Below are positions 26,270 through 39,421 of a stretch of DNA of 64,000 nt, piece after piece. Location of the stretch: NCBI GenBank assembly GCA_035048815.1, contig JAUCBN010000014.1, positions 17,839,501-17,903,500 of the forward strand, given 5' to 3'. The DNA is from Abelmoschus esculentus. Lineage: Eukaryota > Streptophyta > Magnoliopsida > Malvales > Malvaceae. Position numbers and translations under genes: made by a program. The notes beneath the pieces were generated by a model that saw only the letters and a list, made by a program, of their open reading frames with translations, made no database searches and was not told the DNA's origin. The stretch's first letter is position 1. Every line of letters begins with the position of its first letter.

Positions 26270-26880
26270 CTTGTGAGTAACTAGGACTCAATTCAGTCAA
26301 AACTCAATAAATATTCGATTCGGATTAGTTTGACTCGAACTCGATTCGATATCTTAACGAGTTAAACTGAATAAAGTCTAATTCGATTCGATAAGTTCGT
26401 GAGCATCTCGTTAATTTTTTAAAATATTTTTTAATAGTTATTTTAAAATATTTTCATTAAAAATAAATCTAAATAATAATTATTAATGTATGAATTGTTA
26501 TTTTAATTTTAATATGTTAGTTTGTGGTATTTATGAATTGTTATTTTTGAATTTTTTAGTTTGTGGTATTTATGAATTGTTATTTTTGAATTTAGACTTT
26601 AAAAATGTTTTATACACTCTAATAATATTTTTGGTTAAATTTATTAATTTACGTTAATATTAAACCTCATATGGTATTGTTAAATGTTACTTTTAATTAA
26701 AAATAAGATAAATTTTTTATGAGTTTAACGAGCAACGAGTCGAGTTGAGCAATAAGTCGAGCATAATTTTAACGAGCTTAACGAGTAACGAGTCGAGTTG
26801 AGCAACAATTTTTTAACCGAGTACAAGTCGAACAATGCCCAACTCACGACCGACTCGTTCGATAAACTCCCCTAATCAGA
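26270..26880. repeat. Unclassified interspersed repeat with ACGAGTCGAGTTGAGC motifs
   Basis: Between the divergent DnaJ and CUE genes. The left part repeats 'actcgattcgat'-type words. The right part has two 28-bp copies of TTAACGAG(C/T)AACGAGTCGAG followed by TTGAGCAA, at 26725-26752 and 26778-26805. The CpG- and TCGA-rich ends stand out from the AT-rich surroundings. It resembles dispersed plant repeats, but no inverted termini or target duplication were found. Confidence 0.45.
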
Positions 26881-27118
26881 CCAACTATTTAAAATCATTT
26901 ATCTCAATATATTTTTTATGTCATATTTTTAATTAATTATTAAAAAGGTATATTTGTATAAAAAGCCGTTTACAACCGTGTTCTTTTTAACGCTTGCTTT
27001 CCAGGTTGGACAACAAGAACAGCCACTTCCCGGCTTTACCGTTTATAAAAAAGTTAAAACCAAAACCTCGCCGCTTTGAAAGGCATTGCTTTTCTTCTCC
27101 AGCAGTTCACCGCCCTTG

Positions 27119-27128
27119 CTATATAAGG
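27119..27128 (+). promoter_or_regulatory. TATA box of the CUE-domain gene
   Basis: CTATATAAGG about 150 bases before the ATG, followed by a leader containing the repeated word 'aaagcc'. Transcription start is expected near 27150-27155. Confidence 0.55.
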
Positions 27129-27267
27129 AAGAGGAGTCCCCCTGATCAGAAAATCTAAATCCCAAAGCCAAAGCCAAAGCCAACGCTTTTCGAAACGCAA
27201 AGGTAGAAAGGAGAGGGAATAACATTGATAGAGGTAGAAAGAGGGTTCTGCTTTGATTTAGCGAAGG

Positions 27268-30175
27268 ATGTCTGCGGCAGTGTGCGGGAGCAAGAGATCG
27301 TTCTTCGAGGATATCCCGTCGCCTTCGCCTTCTGTCTCAAAGAAGCTCCGGTGCTGCTCTCCTTCTTCCGTTCGTTTTTCTCCGCCGCCTTCTTCCCTCG
27401 ACCACCTTCGATCCCTCTTCCCTCATATGGACCCCGAGGTATAAACGGTCCTTTTATTTGGTTTTCATTTTTATTAATAAATATATACGTTAATTAGATG
27501 CAGAATTGAGTGTTTATTTGTTATTTGGCAATTGAATTTCAAAGATTTGTGGCGAAGTTGTAACTTTCTTGATTCATTGCTTTGGTAGTTCTGTTTGGAC
27601 GAAGAGATTTGAAAGTAGGGATCAAAGTACAAAATTCTAAACCCGCAATCCTTTTGATTATTTTGCTATAAATTCTAACAAGTGCAGCTGTGTGGATTGC
27701 AACCATGAATTGGAAAATATTTAAGGTTTGGACTGTATTTATCTTTTTTTCCCGGCAAGGTCCCAATCAAGGTCCCAACCATGAGTTGTGGTTTCAGACA
27801 GACACACAAAAAGGGAAAAGAAAAATCTAAAACATGAACTTTGCTAGGTTTGGGAATGTACAAAATACGTGTATACGAGATTGATTGTTTTAGGGAGTTG
27901 AGGTTTATCTTTTGTCTCTAAATCCGTTGCTTAGCTTCTAAAGTGTTTGCTTTTTTTTGTAATTTTTTGTTGAGCAAAAGAGTATGGTTGGCTGTCCAAC
28001 GGTGATCTATCTGGCTCTTCTATTAACATTTAACTATATACTCTTTGCAGCTTCTTGAGAGAGCACTACTTGAATGTGGAAACGATATAGACACTGCGAT
28101 CAAGAGGCTTCAGGAACTTAACTTAAGTGTGGCAGAGGCTAAAGGGGAAAAGACCAGTCCTGTTGAGGAACTGGGTGCAACTTCTGAGAATGGTATGCCA
28201 CTTATTTCTTTCCAAATAAAAATTATTTATTCCCTATCAAGAATCTCACTTGGCTTCTAATATGTTTTTGATATATGGTTGATCTTACTGAACAATTTCT
28301 ATGACAAACTGACAGTTGTAGTGCCAATCAGCCTATTGCTAGATGATGTTGCTATTCGACTCTAGCCCATGTTTGTTAGTTCTTAAAATAATTCATATGC
28401 CTATGGGTTAAATTAAATGCTGAATGAGAAGGGAGTAAAATATATAGGTCTTCCAAGAGTATGTAAACTGTAAGATTATGCAGTTAGTTTATATGGTTCT
28501 TTTGACCATTAGTTTCCTATTCTTCTTCCGTTACTTTTGTTAACCATTGAAAAATGATTTTTGGAAGAGAAAAGGAAGTGATTAATTTCTTTTTGATTAG
28601 ATTCCTAAGCTACATGCCTTGAGAGAGAGATTACGGTTAATCGATCTCAGTCGAATATATTCTGCGGAACAATTTATATATGTAACTTTTACCAAACCTG
28701 CTGCCACAAAAGTGATCATTTTTCAATTAATTATGTTGCTGTGTGTGGTCTACCATCTACTTTAAAATGTATAGTTCTTACCATTTATGTAAGGTAGGAA
28801 AATCTCACATATGTAGTTGAAATTGCAGGTATATTAGCCAACAATGGAGAAGCTGCTGCTGCTACTGTTCAGATTCCATCGGCCCCTGAAACTTTGCCTG
28901 TTGATGGTGCAGAATGGGTGGACTTGTTTGTGAGGGAGATGCTGGGTGCTTCAAGTGTGGGTGATGCCAAGGCCCGTACCTCTAAATTGCTGGAGGTTCT
29001 GGAGGAGTCCATAAGTAAACATGTTGCTGAGGAAGCAGCACGAAGTTTTCACAAGGTATGTGTCTGTTAACTTCTGTATGTCCTGTAAAACTTTTGAAGC
29101 AGCTTTTAGGCAAATTGCTATGCTGTTTTAAATCATGTCATGGAACCAGCCAGTTTTGGGCTTGAGCCTAAGCATGTTGTATCAATAATAGGTTCACTTG
29201 CCCAGCCCTGATTTTGAGTCTCAAATTATGCCTAACCTAACCCCTATACAAAAACATAAAACCAAGAGCCATAATGTTTCCCCCAAACTGAATAAAATGG
29301 CTTTGGAAATGAAGTAAGTATTCTATAGAAACTAAAATTTTCATCTTTTAATATTTCTCCTTAAAGATTAGGAGTTTGGTGAAAGTTGTGAGACAAGCCA
29401 AGGGAAATAATAAAAAAAAAAGTCTAGGGAGATGAGTGAAGAGAGTTGCTTTTAGATTCATTCAAGTTAGTGAGTTTGCGATGTGAAATCAAAGGCAATA
29501 GTTTGAGGTGTGGTTCCAAAACTGGATCTTGGAAGTTGGAACTTGGATGTGAGGAGCTTTGTTGTCGAGGTTTGAAGCAGATGATATGATAGATTTCAAT
29601 TTCATATTCAAATTCAATAAGTATTCTTGCTTTTTTTTTTCTTGGTCTTCAGTTGCAAAATTTAATAATGGTGTTGAAATTTGGTTTGTTGTTTGATCTT
29701 TTATGTTGTTTGGAGTTGGCCAGCATCACCTTGTTGATTTGATTGTAAACCATTGTCAGGAAAATATCATGTTAAAGGAACAGATTCAATTGTCAATTCA
29801 AGAAAATACAGTACTAAAGCGTGCAGTGGCTATCCAGCATGAACGTCAAAAAGAGTACCAGGACAAAAACAATGAGTTGGAGCATTTGAAGCAGTTGGTG
29901 TCTCAGTACCAGGAGCAGTTGCGAACTCTACAGGTTGAAAATCACAAAAATTTGCAACTCCTCCTTTTACCATAAAATGTTTTAAACGATGAAGAACATC
30001 AATGATTCTTGGGATGCAGGTGAAACAAGAAAAGCAAAATCATGTCGTGATAATATCTATTAACAAAATTGGTGGTGTTTTTTTGCAGGTAAATAACTAT
30101 GCCCTAACAATGCATTTGAAGCAGGCACAGCAAAGCAACTCCATCCCAGGGCGTTTCCACCCCAATGTTTTCTAA
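27268..30175 (+). CDS. CUE-domain (ubiquitin-binding) coiled-coil protein, AT1G80040-like
   Basis: Five exons: 27268-27438, 28051-28192, 28829-29055, 29760-29933 and 30089-30175, giving 801 bases or 266 residues. The start MSAAVCGSKRSFFED is the first ATG after the TATA box. Residues ~42-84 form a CUE domain (LDHLRSLFPHMDPE across the first intron, then LLERALLECGNDIDTAI), a three-helix ubiquitin-binding fold. A middle segment has WVDLFVREMLGAS. Residues ~180-240 are a strong coiled coil (ENTVLKRAVAIQHERQKEYQ), and the conserved tail is NSIPGRFHPNVF. The function of this plant family is not established; ubiquitin or autophagy adaptor roles are inference. A second possible acceptor lies near 30019 but does not lead to the conserved tail. 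Confidence 0.88.
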
Positions 30176-30793
30176 AAGTATGTAAACTTGAAGCATATCA
30201 TATAGATGAGAAATTTAGTTTTATGATCACAGAATCAGCAATGGTAGAACGCCATGCTTGACGATGCTTTCTGATATATATGCATTTGCCTATACTTCTT
30301 ATATGATTATACAGTAATATAATTTGGTTGATTCAAGCTCAGATTTATGTTTCAAATTCAAAGTGGAATTTGGTCTATGGAGCTAATATCATATTTAGTT
30401 GCCAAATTATAGTAAATTAGGTAATGTGTTAATCTGATAGTTCAGATATGTTATGTTCACTAATCTTAATTACCTATCTAATTTGACACAATTTTAAGGA
30501 CATTTTCTTTTAAAGCTGTACAATTTTTTCTTCATAGATCACATCAATTTTGAAGAAAAATACAGATCCAACAGTCAAGTCCAAATTTAGGAAATCAAAG
30601 AGAGGAAAAAAAGAAGAAAAAAAAAAGAAAAATTAAGGATCATTTAAAGTCCACTTCTATTACATTTGCTGGCAAAATTATTGTTTCAACACAGTCAAGT
30701 AAAGAACAGAAGACATTCACATCAACTAAGTTGTCTGGTTTAACATTGCTACCGCTGCCGGAGAAATCTTTGTTCGGGTGGTCATTTGTACGA

Positions 30794-31860
30794 TCAGGAA
30801 GCTGCAGTTATTGAAGAGTGTTGAGGATGTCCAAGAAAGAACTCTGAAGGAGGAGGTATATAGCTGTGCTCGGTTTCTTCTACCCTCCCTTCATCATCTT
30901 CACCTTCGCCATCCCAAAGAAAATTTGCATATGAAGCCAGGACATAACTGTGGATTAAAATCCAAAATGACACATTAAGTTTAAAATTTACATAATTGAA
31001 AAATGAAGGGTTGCTTGATAAACAAGAAACTATATGAATTGAGGATGTGCATATTTTATTTTACCAGTCATTTGGGGAAGTCTTAACAGCTTGAACAAAG
31101 TAAGTCTTGGCTCTTTGAATGTCCTTTTGGTTATGCCAAATTAGATTAGCATAGAGAGACAAGAAACTCCCATCATTAGGGTTGGCCAAAATGGCTCTGC
31201 CGCAGTACTCCTCTGCTCTGTCAAGATCTCCCCTAATCTGTGGAACAATCATGGAAGAAAAACCGGATTCCAATGTCAGATACGGATATTCACTGAACAT
31301 CTTGTCTTAAGAATTCATATATTTACCTCTTTCAAGAACTTGGCATAATTGCCAAGCAAAAGTGGATTGCCCGGATTAGCTTCGATCATCTTCTGATAGT
31401 AAACATCAGTGCTATCACTACCATGACTACTGCTCTCGAAGGACCCTCCGCCACCGCTGCCACCAGCACCGCAACCTATTCTACCATCACCATCACCATC
31501 TCCTTCACCGCCGCCCATAATGAGTGTCTGTATCACGAAACCACTATCTTCACCATCCACCATCGTTTCTCCCAACCCCGAGCTTGAAAACAGTTGTCTC
31601 CTGATTGAACAAGATTCGGGTTCGGGTTCCAACTCATTTTCCCGATCACTCACTAGCTTTACTTGCTTATCAAGAGAATGAGGTGTTGGTATTTTTGCTT
31701 TCCCCATGTTTCGTGGTCTGATAAGCTTATAGTCATCACTGGAAGACGGGGAGTGGAACGAGACCGAGCTTGTTCTTTGAAGACCTCGAAAATCTGGTTC
31801 TGGTGATGAGACCGGAAACCATGAGTTTAAGATTGGTGTTGATGAACTTCTCAGCAGCAT
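30794..31860 (-). CDS. Tetratricopeptide-repeat-like protein (AT1G80130/AT5G20190 type)
   Basis: Three exons: 31327-31860, 31065-31237 and 30794-30947, giving 861 bases or 286 residues. The start MLLRSSSTPILNSWF is typical of this family. The first ~100 residues are Ser-rich and probably disordered, followed by a Gly/Asp-rich low-complexity stretch (GGGEGDGDGDG, then GAGGSGGGGSF). Residues ~150-260 hold TPR-like helices: YYQKMIEANPGNPLLLGNYA, DLDRAEEYCGRAILANPNDG, DIQRAKTYFVQAVKTSPND and YVLASYANFLWD. The third exon is too short and acidic to stand out as an open frame; it was found from its acceptor (atccacag) and the conserved YVLASYANFLWD. The molecular role is unknown. It is convergent with the CUE gene. 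Confidence 0.85.
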
Positions 31861-32158
31861 CTTTTATTGTCTCAAAAAGATAGAATCTGCTCATGAAAGA
31901 GCTAAGTGGGAATTTAAATAGAGAAAAAAAAAACATCAAGGAAACTGTAGATTGACAGAAGCAGATCAAATCATAACCGTGGGATTGACAAGTATAAACC
32001 TTTTCATCTGAAAACGACAAAGATCCCAACAGCATGTTTTGAGTTTTTGATGTGTTGGAATCAGCATTGAAGTCGAGGGACGGATACAAATGGTCGTTGG
32101 AATTCGGGTGTGTAAGGCATCGACACGTTGAGGATAGTGCTGGGGTCAAAAAAGACAT
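31736..32158 (-). other. Upstream open frame overlapping the TPR gene start
   Basis: A 140-codon frame begins at 32158, upstream of the TPR gene ATG at 31860, and runs out of frame into that coding exon. Its first part (MSFLTPALSSTCRCL...) has a reasonable composition and is followed by a possible donor (gaaaag|gttta near 32003). It could be an overlapping regulatory upstream frame, an alternative first exon, or chance. Confidence 0.2.
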
Positions 32159-32289
32159 GGCATTGTTGAGGTATGGGCATTGGCATCATGTTCAGTCAGC
32201 CAAGCAAAGGCCGACGCGTGCATCGGCATTATATTTTGGAACTTGTTCTCATGAGATAGGAATCCTCGTGCAGTAAATTATTGCAATCA

Positions 32290-33480
32290 TGTCCCAGTGG
32301 CAGTGGATCAAGAACAGCGATAAGATAGATGTTATCCATAACTTTTTCGAGTATTTTTGGTAAGCATAATCATGTTTATTTTTAAATTAAAATTTAATTT
32401 ATATCATAAACTCTTTAATATCTAAATTTCAAATTAAAACACTAAACTCATAAATAATTATGTAATAACTTATAAAGTTAATATTCTTTGGAATTGAATA
32501 ATTTTTTTACACAATTTATATATATTAAAATATAAGTCAAATATATGAAAGTCTCTTAGACTCTTATCTAAATCTTAAAAATATATTCTTTTAAGAGAAT
32601 ACAAATGAACAAGCTAAAAGAATAAATCAGTTATTATTAAACTGTTTATAAATTTACTGTCACTCGAACACTAAATGAAAAATTACAATAAAAAAACCAT
32701 TGGTGTTCTTAAAAAACATGGAAAATAAATATAGCTTAAATAACTCTAAATGATGATTCATTTCATTTTTTTACTTGAATATACTTCAGAGACTTGTTTT
32801 TATAGTTTTTCATTGATTGGATAGTTGAAAAGGTTGATAGAGGTATTCGAGAGAGTTTAAAAGAAAGTTTTAAATTAAAAGTTTCTAAATTGATCGATCA
32901 ACAAATAAAATACTCGAAATTAACCTATTTCAAGTGTTGTTAATTCATCCCACAGAATATGACGAAAAAAATCATTCTGCACATCTCTCTCATAACATAA
33001 TGTATAAAAAGTACATAAAAAAGTATATATATCAGTGAAAACAATGACTAATGCACAAACAAACAGGACCGTATACGGATTTAGACAAACAATGGGAAAA
33101 CCGGGTTGATGGAAAGCACATGAGCTCAGTTGAATATACTGTGCAGGGCAGCTTCTCTAACTTCCTGATTCAGAGCTCATGAGATTTTAAATTCTTATGT
33201 CAACATGCCCACCAGCCCGTACCATGAAGCAAACAGGAGGCAATTTTATGTTCAGACGTCACGAAATGACACGAAGGCATAGACATATTTCGAAATAACA
33301 AATAAGACCTGCAAATAGTGGTTTGTGTCCATTCATTGTATGTTCATAACAAGCAACAACAGACTACTTTATGGATGCATTTGTGAGAAAGGAGCTAATA
33401 ACAAGAGTCATAGTAATGGGAATTCATTAGTATGATGTTAAAAATGGCTCACCAGGAAAACAAATGAAATGCACAGCTAC
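32290..33480. other. Intergenic, no gene seen
   Basis: AT-rich spacer between the TPR gene promoter and the 3' end of the RING-CH gene. The part right of about 33180 may be 3' UTR of the latter. No open frame longer than 60 codons, no RNA gene and no transposon ends were recognised. Confidence 0.5.
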
Positions 33481-33484
33481 CAAA

Positions 33485-36400
33485 TTAATAGAGCCCCAAC
33501 ATTCTTAGCTCTGTCACATGGCTGGGGTCTAGTTCCGGGGTGTTCTTATTATCTTCCCGGTCTTCAACCACATATTCCTGACATTATGATCATCAGGGAA
33601 AATGATATGCTAAATATTTTATGCTCTGACACTAATAAACAAAGCTAGACTTGGATTGATCGGATACAAAGGCAAAGTATAAGAAATGAAATGAAACACA
33701 AGGAAGAGTGTCATAAGATGTTATATTCTCAATTGTTAATTGAAACCGGAATTTTAGTTGTGAATTAGAATAAGGTGTAAATCAGAAACCAAACACCAAA
33801 ACTAGGGCTGTGTCATCTAATTTTTATGGCATACCTTAGTTAATTCCTGTTTCGCAAGAACATGATAATGTCGTTCATTGATCCTCTGACCACATATGAT
33901 AGCAATGAAGAAACCATAGAGCAAACCCACCAAAACAATTGCTAAAACTGCACATCAAACCAAAATACAACACAGCGACACGCTATAAGATCTTTATTTT
34001 TGATGGATGGTAAACTCAGCATGCTGACCAGTTGTGCAATCTTATAGGATATCACAAGGAGAAGAATATTCGTTTTATCGACCTACTATAGCTTATTGGT
34101 ACAATGACATTAGAAACACAATTACACACAAGAAGACAAAAGTCATCTAAACAACCAAATAAAGAACTTTGGTTTGATTGGATTGCATGGATCCAATATT
34201 TAGAGAATATCACACTGCGTTTCTTTAATTATTGTTTTCTAGTTTAATCTATAAAAGATTTCCTCACACCTTAAAGCGGATTCTTCTGCCATAATAAACC
34301 ACAAAGATTGTGTCCTAGTGTGCAATTAGTTATCCTGAAGTTTCATACAGTTAACAAGTTAAATACAAGACTGAATGGAAAATTTAAAGATTCTGAAAAT
34401 TCGCATTTCTAGCAGTTTTTATAAATCCAACAAAGGATTAGAAATGAGGGGAACTAAGCACAAAGCTTGTATGGCCGAAGGGGGGGGGGGCAGTACCTGC
34501 CATAGTATAGAACCCATAAGGGTGTTCATCATAACCAAACATTTCTCTTAGTTCCTCTCCATAGAACTTGTAGACCAGCACCCCTAAGACAGCTACAATC
34601 TGTTCAAAGCAAGATTTCAGTTTGCATGATAACCAGCAGCATCAAACGAATGTTGGTCACTTCAAAAAATACAAGGGTATGAATATTTTTTAAGGATGAT
34701 GAACAAATTGGAATAGAAAAAATTACTTGTGTAAGTTACTGTAGGATAAGGGCTAGAAGAATGCTGGGAGAATATCACAGCATGTCTGGATAGAAAAAAT
34801 TACCTTAATGATGCCACATTGTTTCAAAGCTTTTATTAATAGTCTTTGTTTTCAACCAGCAGGTTACAGAATGTGCATGTGTTGTGTACAAAAGATTTTC
34901 ATAGACACCCTATTTCAATTCCCCTAATGCTTATAGAACTCCACTTACGGGTTAGAACAGTTATGGATTTATCAACATTACAACCATAAATTAATTAAAT
35001 TAACCTGTAACAGCTAGAAAACCTAATTCCATTCCCTCTAGAATGAAGAGGCTAACAAAATCACCCAGTTACATTGAATCACAACCTAAGTATCATTGAA
35101 TCAAGAAAATGATGAAAAGATAAGTAAAATAAACATGTAGCATGGTAACTTTATCAAACATGGTTTCAGACTCGGAGTTCAGCAAATAACACACCGAACA
35201 AGTTTAAGTTGATAACATTCACGTAATTCATTATTGGGCTCTTGATTTTCTTAAACATCTGGCAGTCAGTAGCAGGTAATTAATCAATAGATTTCAAATG
35301 AATCAACATTTCAAGGAAAGTGCCAGACAAGTAAAATGGCATGGATATCATCTTACCATCTGAACAACTACGAAGATGAATGCATGGTCCCTTGCAACAA
35401 GGAACTGAAATTTTAATCTCAACCACCATCGGTCAGGTGGGACATTTGCACGTAAGATGAACAATGCCCTGCACTCTGTACAGTGGGCAAATGCAAAGCC
35501 CTCCTATAGAAACAAAAGAGAGAACAATAAATAGAATTAGTTATCAAATAGCGCAGGCCGAATTCCATCAAATGAATAGTCTCAATATGGAAACCAAAAT
35601 AACTGATTTAGCGATAGATGTTGTAAAGGAGAAAATTGTTAACCAACTAGAAATTTGATTGAAACAACACCAATGGTCACTAAACTATCTCACTTTCCTG
35701 TTTTGGTAACCAAAATATTATTTTTGGCAAAACCGTCTCTAGCATTAAGTTGTTTTTCCTATTTTGGTCTCTAATGTTAGTTCTTTTTCCTGTTTTTGGT
35801 CACTGATCTATTGCTTCTTTCCTGTTTTGGACACCAAACTATATTTTTTTCCGTGAGTTTTTTTAACGACAGGTAACCAAAATAGAAAAAAAATGTTAGT
35901 GACGATTTTGCCAAAAATAATAGTTCGATGGCTAAAACAGGAAAGCGGGAATAGTTTAGTGACCAATGGTGTTATTTACCCATATAAAATTCACACTGTG
36001 TTTAAATAGTAAAACATCCGTTTAATTTAAGACGTGTACTCATAGGCATTTAACATTCAATATGCCAAGGAGTGCTTATACAACCCGAGCAGGCATCAGT
36101 GGAAACTCAAATTCTTTCGACATGAAAAATTGAGATCCAATAATGGCTGGATCCAAAATTTTATTGTGTAAAAAATTCATATTAGACACGGTAATTCTAA
36201 CATGTGATGTATTATCTTATTGAAAGACTTCCGATGTGTAATTTAAACGAGCCAAATGTGAGACTCAAATTGTGAATGTGCCCAAACTTCCCTTAATTGG
36301 TCATTTAAAACATGAATATTCCACAAGCAGCTATAGTAACTTCCAACAATAATTTTTAACAACTGCAAGAGAAGACAACAAAGAAACAAAAATTAACCTT

Positions 36401-36841
36401 CGTTGACCTCCAGTTATCAAGACAGGATCTATGGACATACTTCTGAGTGCCCTTGCAGTGGCACGGTGCAATTAAGTCGTCCCCTGGAAAATAAGAAACC
36501 ATGTGTTTCAAGATAAGTCATCTTCAGTTTTCTTGGATAAATGAAAATCCCACTCCCACCATTCTGAAATGGTTATATAAAACTTATCAAATAGAAATAT
36601 GGATTTAAGTGGTTAGACCTTCATTATCAAGGCATATACGGCATTGTTGGTGGTCTGCATTCACAAGATGGCTGGTTTCGTCAACATTAATTTCTTCCAA
36701 ATCTTCACCAACGACAATACAATCACCTCCAACGGCTGCAATTTCACATTCTTCAGATGTTCCAGAAATATCAGGCTGGGATAAGATGGGTTCTCTTTCT
36801 GAAATATCTTCCTTTCGACTATCATTTGATACTAATTGCAT
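33485..36841 (-). CDS. RING-CH (MARCH-type) membrane E3 ubiquitin ligase
   Basis: Six coding exons: 36619-36841, 36398-36483, 35357-35503, 34497-34599, 33835-33947 and 33485-33577, giving 765 bases or 254 residues. The ATG at 36841 (MQLVSNDSRKED) is the first in frame; just upstream is a probable 3' splice site (gatacag), so a 5' UTR intron reaching about 37388 is likely. The C4HC3 RING-CH domain has C67, C70, C82, C84, H92, C95, C111 and C114 with standard spacing. Two hydrophobic segments follow: FIFVVVQMIVAVLGVLVY at ~143-160 and VLAIVLVGLLYGFFIAIICG at ~190-209. This fits a ligase in an endomembrane that ubiquitinates membrane proteins; substrates are unknown. The 35504-36397 intron carries a MITE. 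Confidence 0.88.
35659..35980. mobile_element. MITE, same family as 5121-5417 (copy 2)
   Basis: About 320 bp in an intron of the RING-CH gene. The left arm reads AACACCAATGGTCACTAAAC and the right arm reversed reads AACACCATTGGTCACTAAAC. Pairing continues imperfectly for about 70 bases with the motif 'tttcctgtttt' and 'tatttttggcaaaa'. The outer right end (GGTAAATAACACC) matches the ends of the element at 5121. The transcript could form a long hairpin. No target duplication is certain. Confidence 0.65.
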
Positions 36842-37749
36842 TGCTAACAATACTGTATCCCTACTATAATGTTAAGATCATTGCCCGAGCAATGGATCCC
36901 ACTGCACATTTCAGTAACAGCTGACGAATCTGAAAACATGGAAAACAAAGTTACTCTAATCCATAAACACAATTTGCATGAAAAACTAATGTCAACCAAT
37001 ACACTGTATGCAGATCACACCACTAAATATGAGGCAATCAGCATACTAAATTGCTTTCAAACTTTCTATAAAACCCAAAACTATATAACTATGAACTAAA
37101 CTAGAGGCCACTTCAAAACCAGATATATAAAAATCACAAAAGTTAGCTAGATCTTCTTATACGGGTCTGAACAAATAAGAACTTCCATGGCAGCAGCCAG
37201 CAGGCATCAATCAAATAGAGAAACTGCAAAGCTTCTAACTTTTCTTTCTTCCCTCGCAAATCTCATGATTCTTTTAATTCTTCTTCCTACCATACCACGC
37301 AAGCAACAACCTTAGAGGAGAATGTATAACCAAAAGACCATACAGTGCACGAAAATAAAAACCTAATGAGTTCAATTAAAAGGACCAACCTTCAGAGAAA
37401 CTACAAACCCAAGCTGTTAATTTGATATCGAAGCAATCGCCGTTCTTCCAAAATTTGCTAATAAAGAAACCCAGGCGTGTGAACGATTTTTTTAGGAATT
37501 CCACAAGTGTGGGAGGGAAAATTGAAGGGGAAACCTCAGACCTGACATTGAAATGCTTTAAACATTGATATTCATATGCATTTGGGTGATTAGTTCTAGA
37601 TTTTAATTTCCAGATAAATTCAATAAAATTCTAGATAGGAGAAAGAAACAGGGACGGAAGAAACGACGGTGCAGAACCTTGAGGAAGACAAGAAACCGAT
37701 ATTAAATTGTAGATTTGAGAGAAAAGAAAAAAAACTACTAAAATTAGAT

Positions 37750-39215
37750 TTTTTGTTTCTTGGTCTTAACTAATAATAGATTTTTTTTTATCAAAAAAAT
37801 TAATTCAACGTTGTTAAAGTCACAGTGGGATTTGGAAAGTAACGGGACAAACGATTACTAGGATTTTTTATTGATCGGTTTTATAGATACGTGATAGGAC
37901 TGACCTATGATATAATTTCTCGATTACTAGGAATGATTGGGTATTAGGATCGTCTCTAACGGAACAATGTAAAAATAAATACGGAGCTCACACCATCTTT
38001 TTCGAGCCGGATTATTTTCAACGTAAGATAAAATTAAAATAAAGTGCAATTAAAATTATTATAAAAATTATAAAATATTTGATATATTTTTTGTATATGT
38101 TAAAATTTTTATATACTTTTATAAAATATTCAACGTGTACATAAATTTTTATATTTTAAAAATTTTAAATTTTTATAAGAAATTCAGTGTATATCAAAAA
38201 TTTTATTTTTTTAAAAAAATTTAATATATATAAGAAACTAATATTAAAATTATAACTTATAACAATTTTAATTACGATTCATCTTAATTTTATTTTAACC
38301 GAACTCATTTTAGAAGTTCCCTTTCAAACCGATCGGACCTTGCACAATCTTTTGAAGTTGATCCGACTTTTTAACACATTTTTATACATGATTTTATTTT
38401 TTTTTTAAAAATAAATTTAAATAATTTATTTATAAAATGTGTGCATATCATTATCTGATTAAAGATAATATATTAGTAAAAAAATCATTGTAAATGTTCA
38501 AAAAATCATGAAAGTCATTTTAAGTTAATTTTTATCACTTTCTCCCAAGAAACAAAATCAAAGATAAAATCTTTATCATCTTAAGTTATTGATTATTTTC
38601 TATATTTTTATTTTTACTAATTATTTAATTTTATATTTTTTATATATTTTCGTGATAATTTATATTTCTTATATAAAATTCTACACCATTTATATATAGT
38701 TACAAAAAATTTCAAGCTTAAGTAATTAACAAGAGTTAGTTAAAGTGATAAGCAATTTAATCTCGTTTAAACAAATTTTGAATTCGAAGCAGTGTGTATA
38801 CAGAAAATCTATATTGAGAGATTGAACCATCTAAACTAGATATCTGATACAGATTAATCCGAATTAGACATAATAAAACTTTAAAAAACTAAAAAAACCC
38901 TCATCTTAAAAAAAAAAAAAATCACGGCTAAAAAAAGTCTACTAAAAAAATTAAAAAAAAAGGCGCTACGAAAAAGATCGATCAAATTATATATTTTATC
39001 CATTGGACTAGAATTTCCGAATCTTAAAAGTAAAGGGTTACATAAATAAAAATATAAGGACTAAATTTCAAATATATAAAGGCTATAGGGACTTGGGAGA
39101 CCATTTAACCTTTTGTGTTTAGGACTGTTGCCCAAGTTAAACCGATCTATTAACCATAACCCAACAAGTCCAAACACTGTAATATAGAAGAAAACCGAAA
39201 GATTTATTAGCTGAA
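37750..39215. other. Intergenic, AT-rich, no gene seen
   Basis: Between the 5' end of the RING-CH gene and MED8. It includes poly-A/T tracts and repeated 'aaatttttatatt' words at 38040-38290, and presumably the promoter of MED8 near its right end. No open frame or element ends are supported. Confidence 0.5.
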
Positions 39216-39421
39216 GAAAAAATGGAGGGAATGATTCAGGACCCATCGCAGCAACAGCCACTGCAGCAGAATCAGGCAGAGGCGGAGAGTCTGAATCAGG
39301 CGCTGCAACAACAGCTCAATTTAGAATCTTTAAAGACCAGAGCAATTTCCCTTTTCAAGGCCATAACTCGCATCCTTGAAGACTTCGACGCCTACTCTCG
39401 CACAAATACCTCCCCAAAATG

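Noticed and set aside
30019..30088. Earlier acceptor (gggatgcag) for the last CUE-gene exon
   Set aside because: It would begin GTGAAACAAG and meet stop codons without giving the conserved NSIPGRFHPNVF tail.
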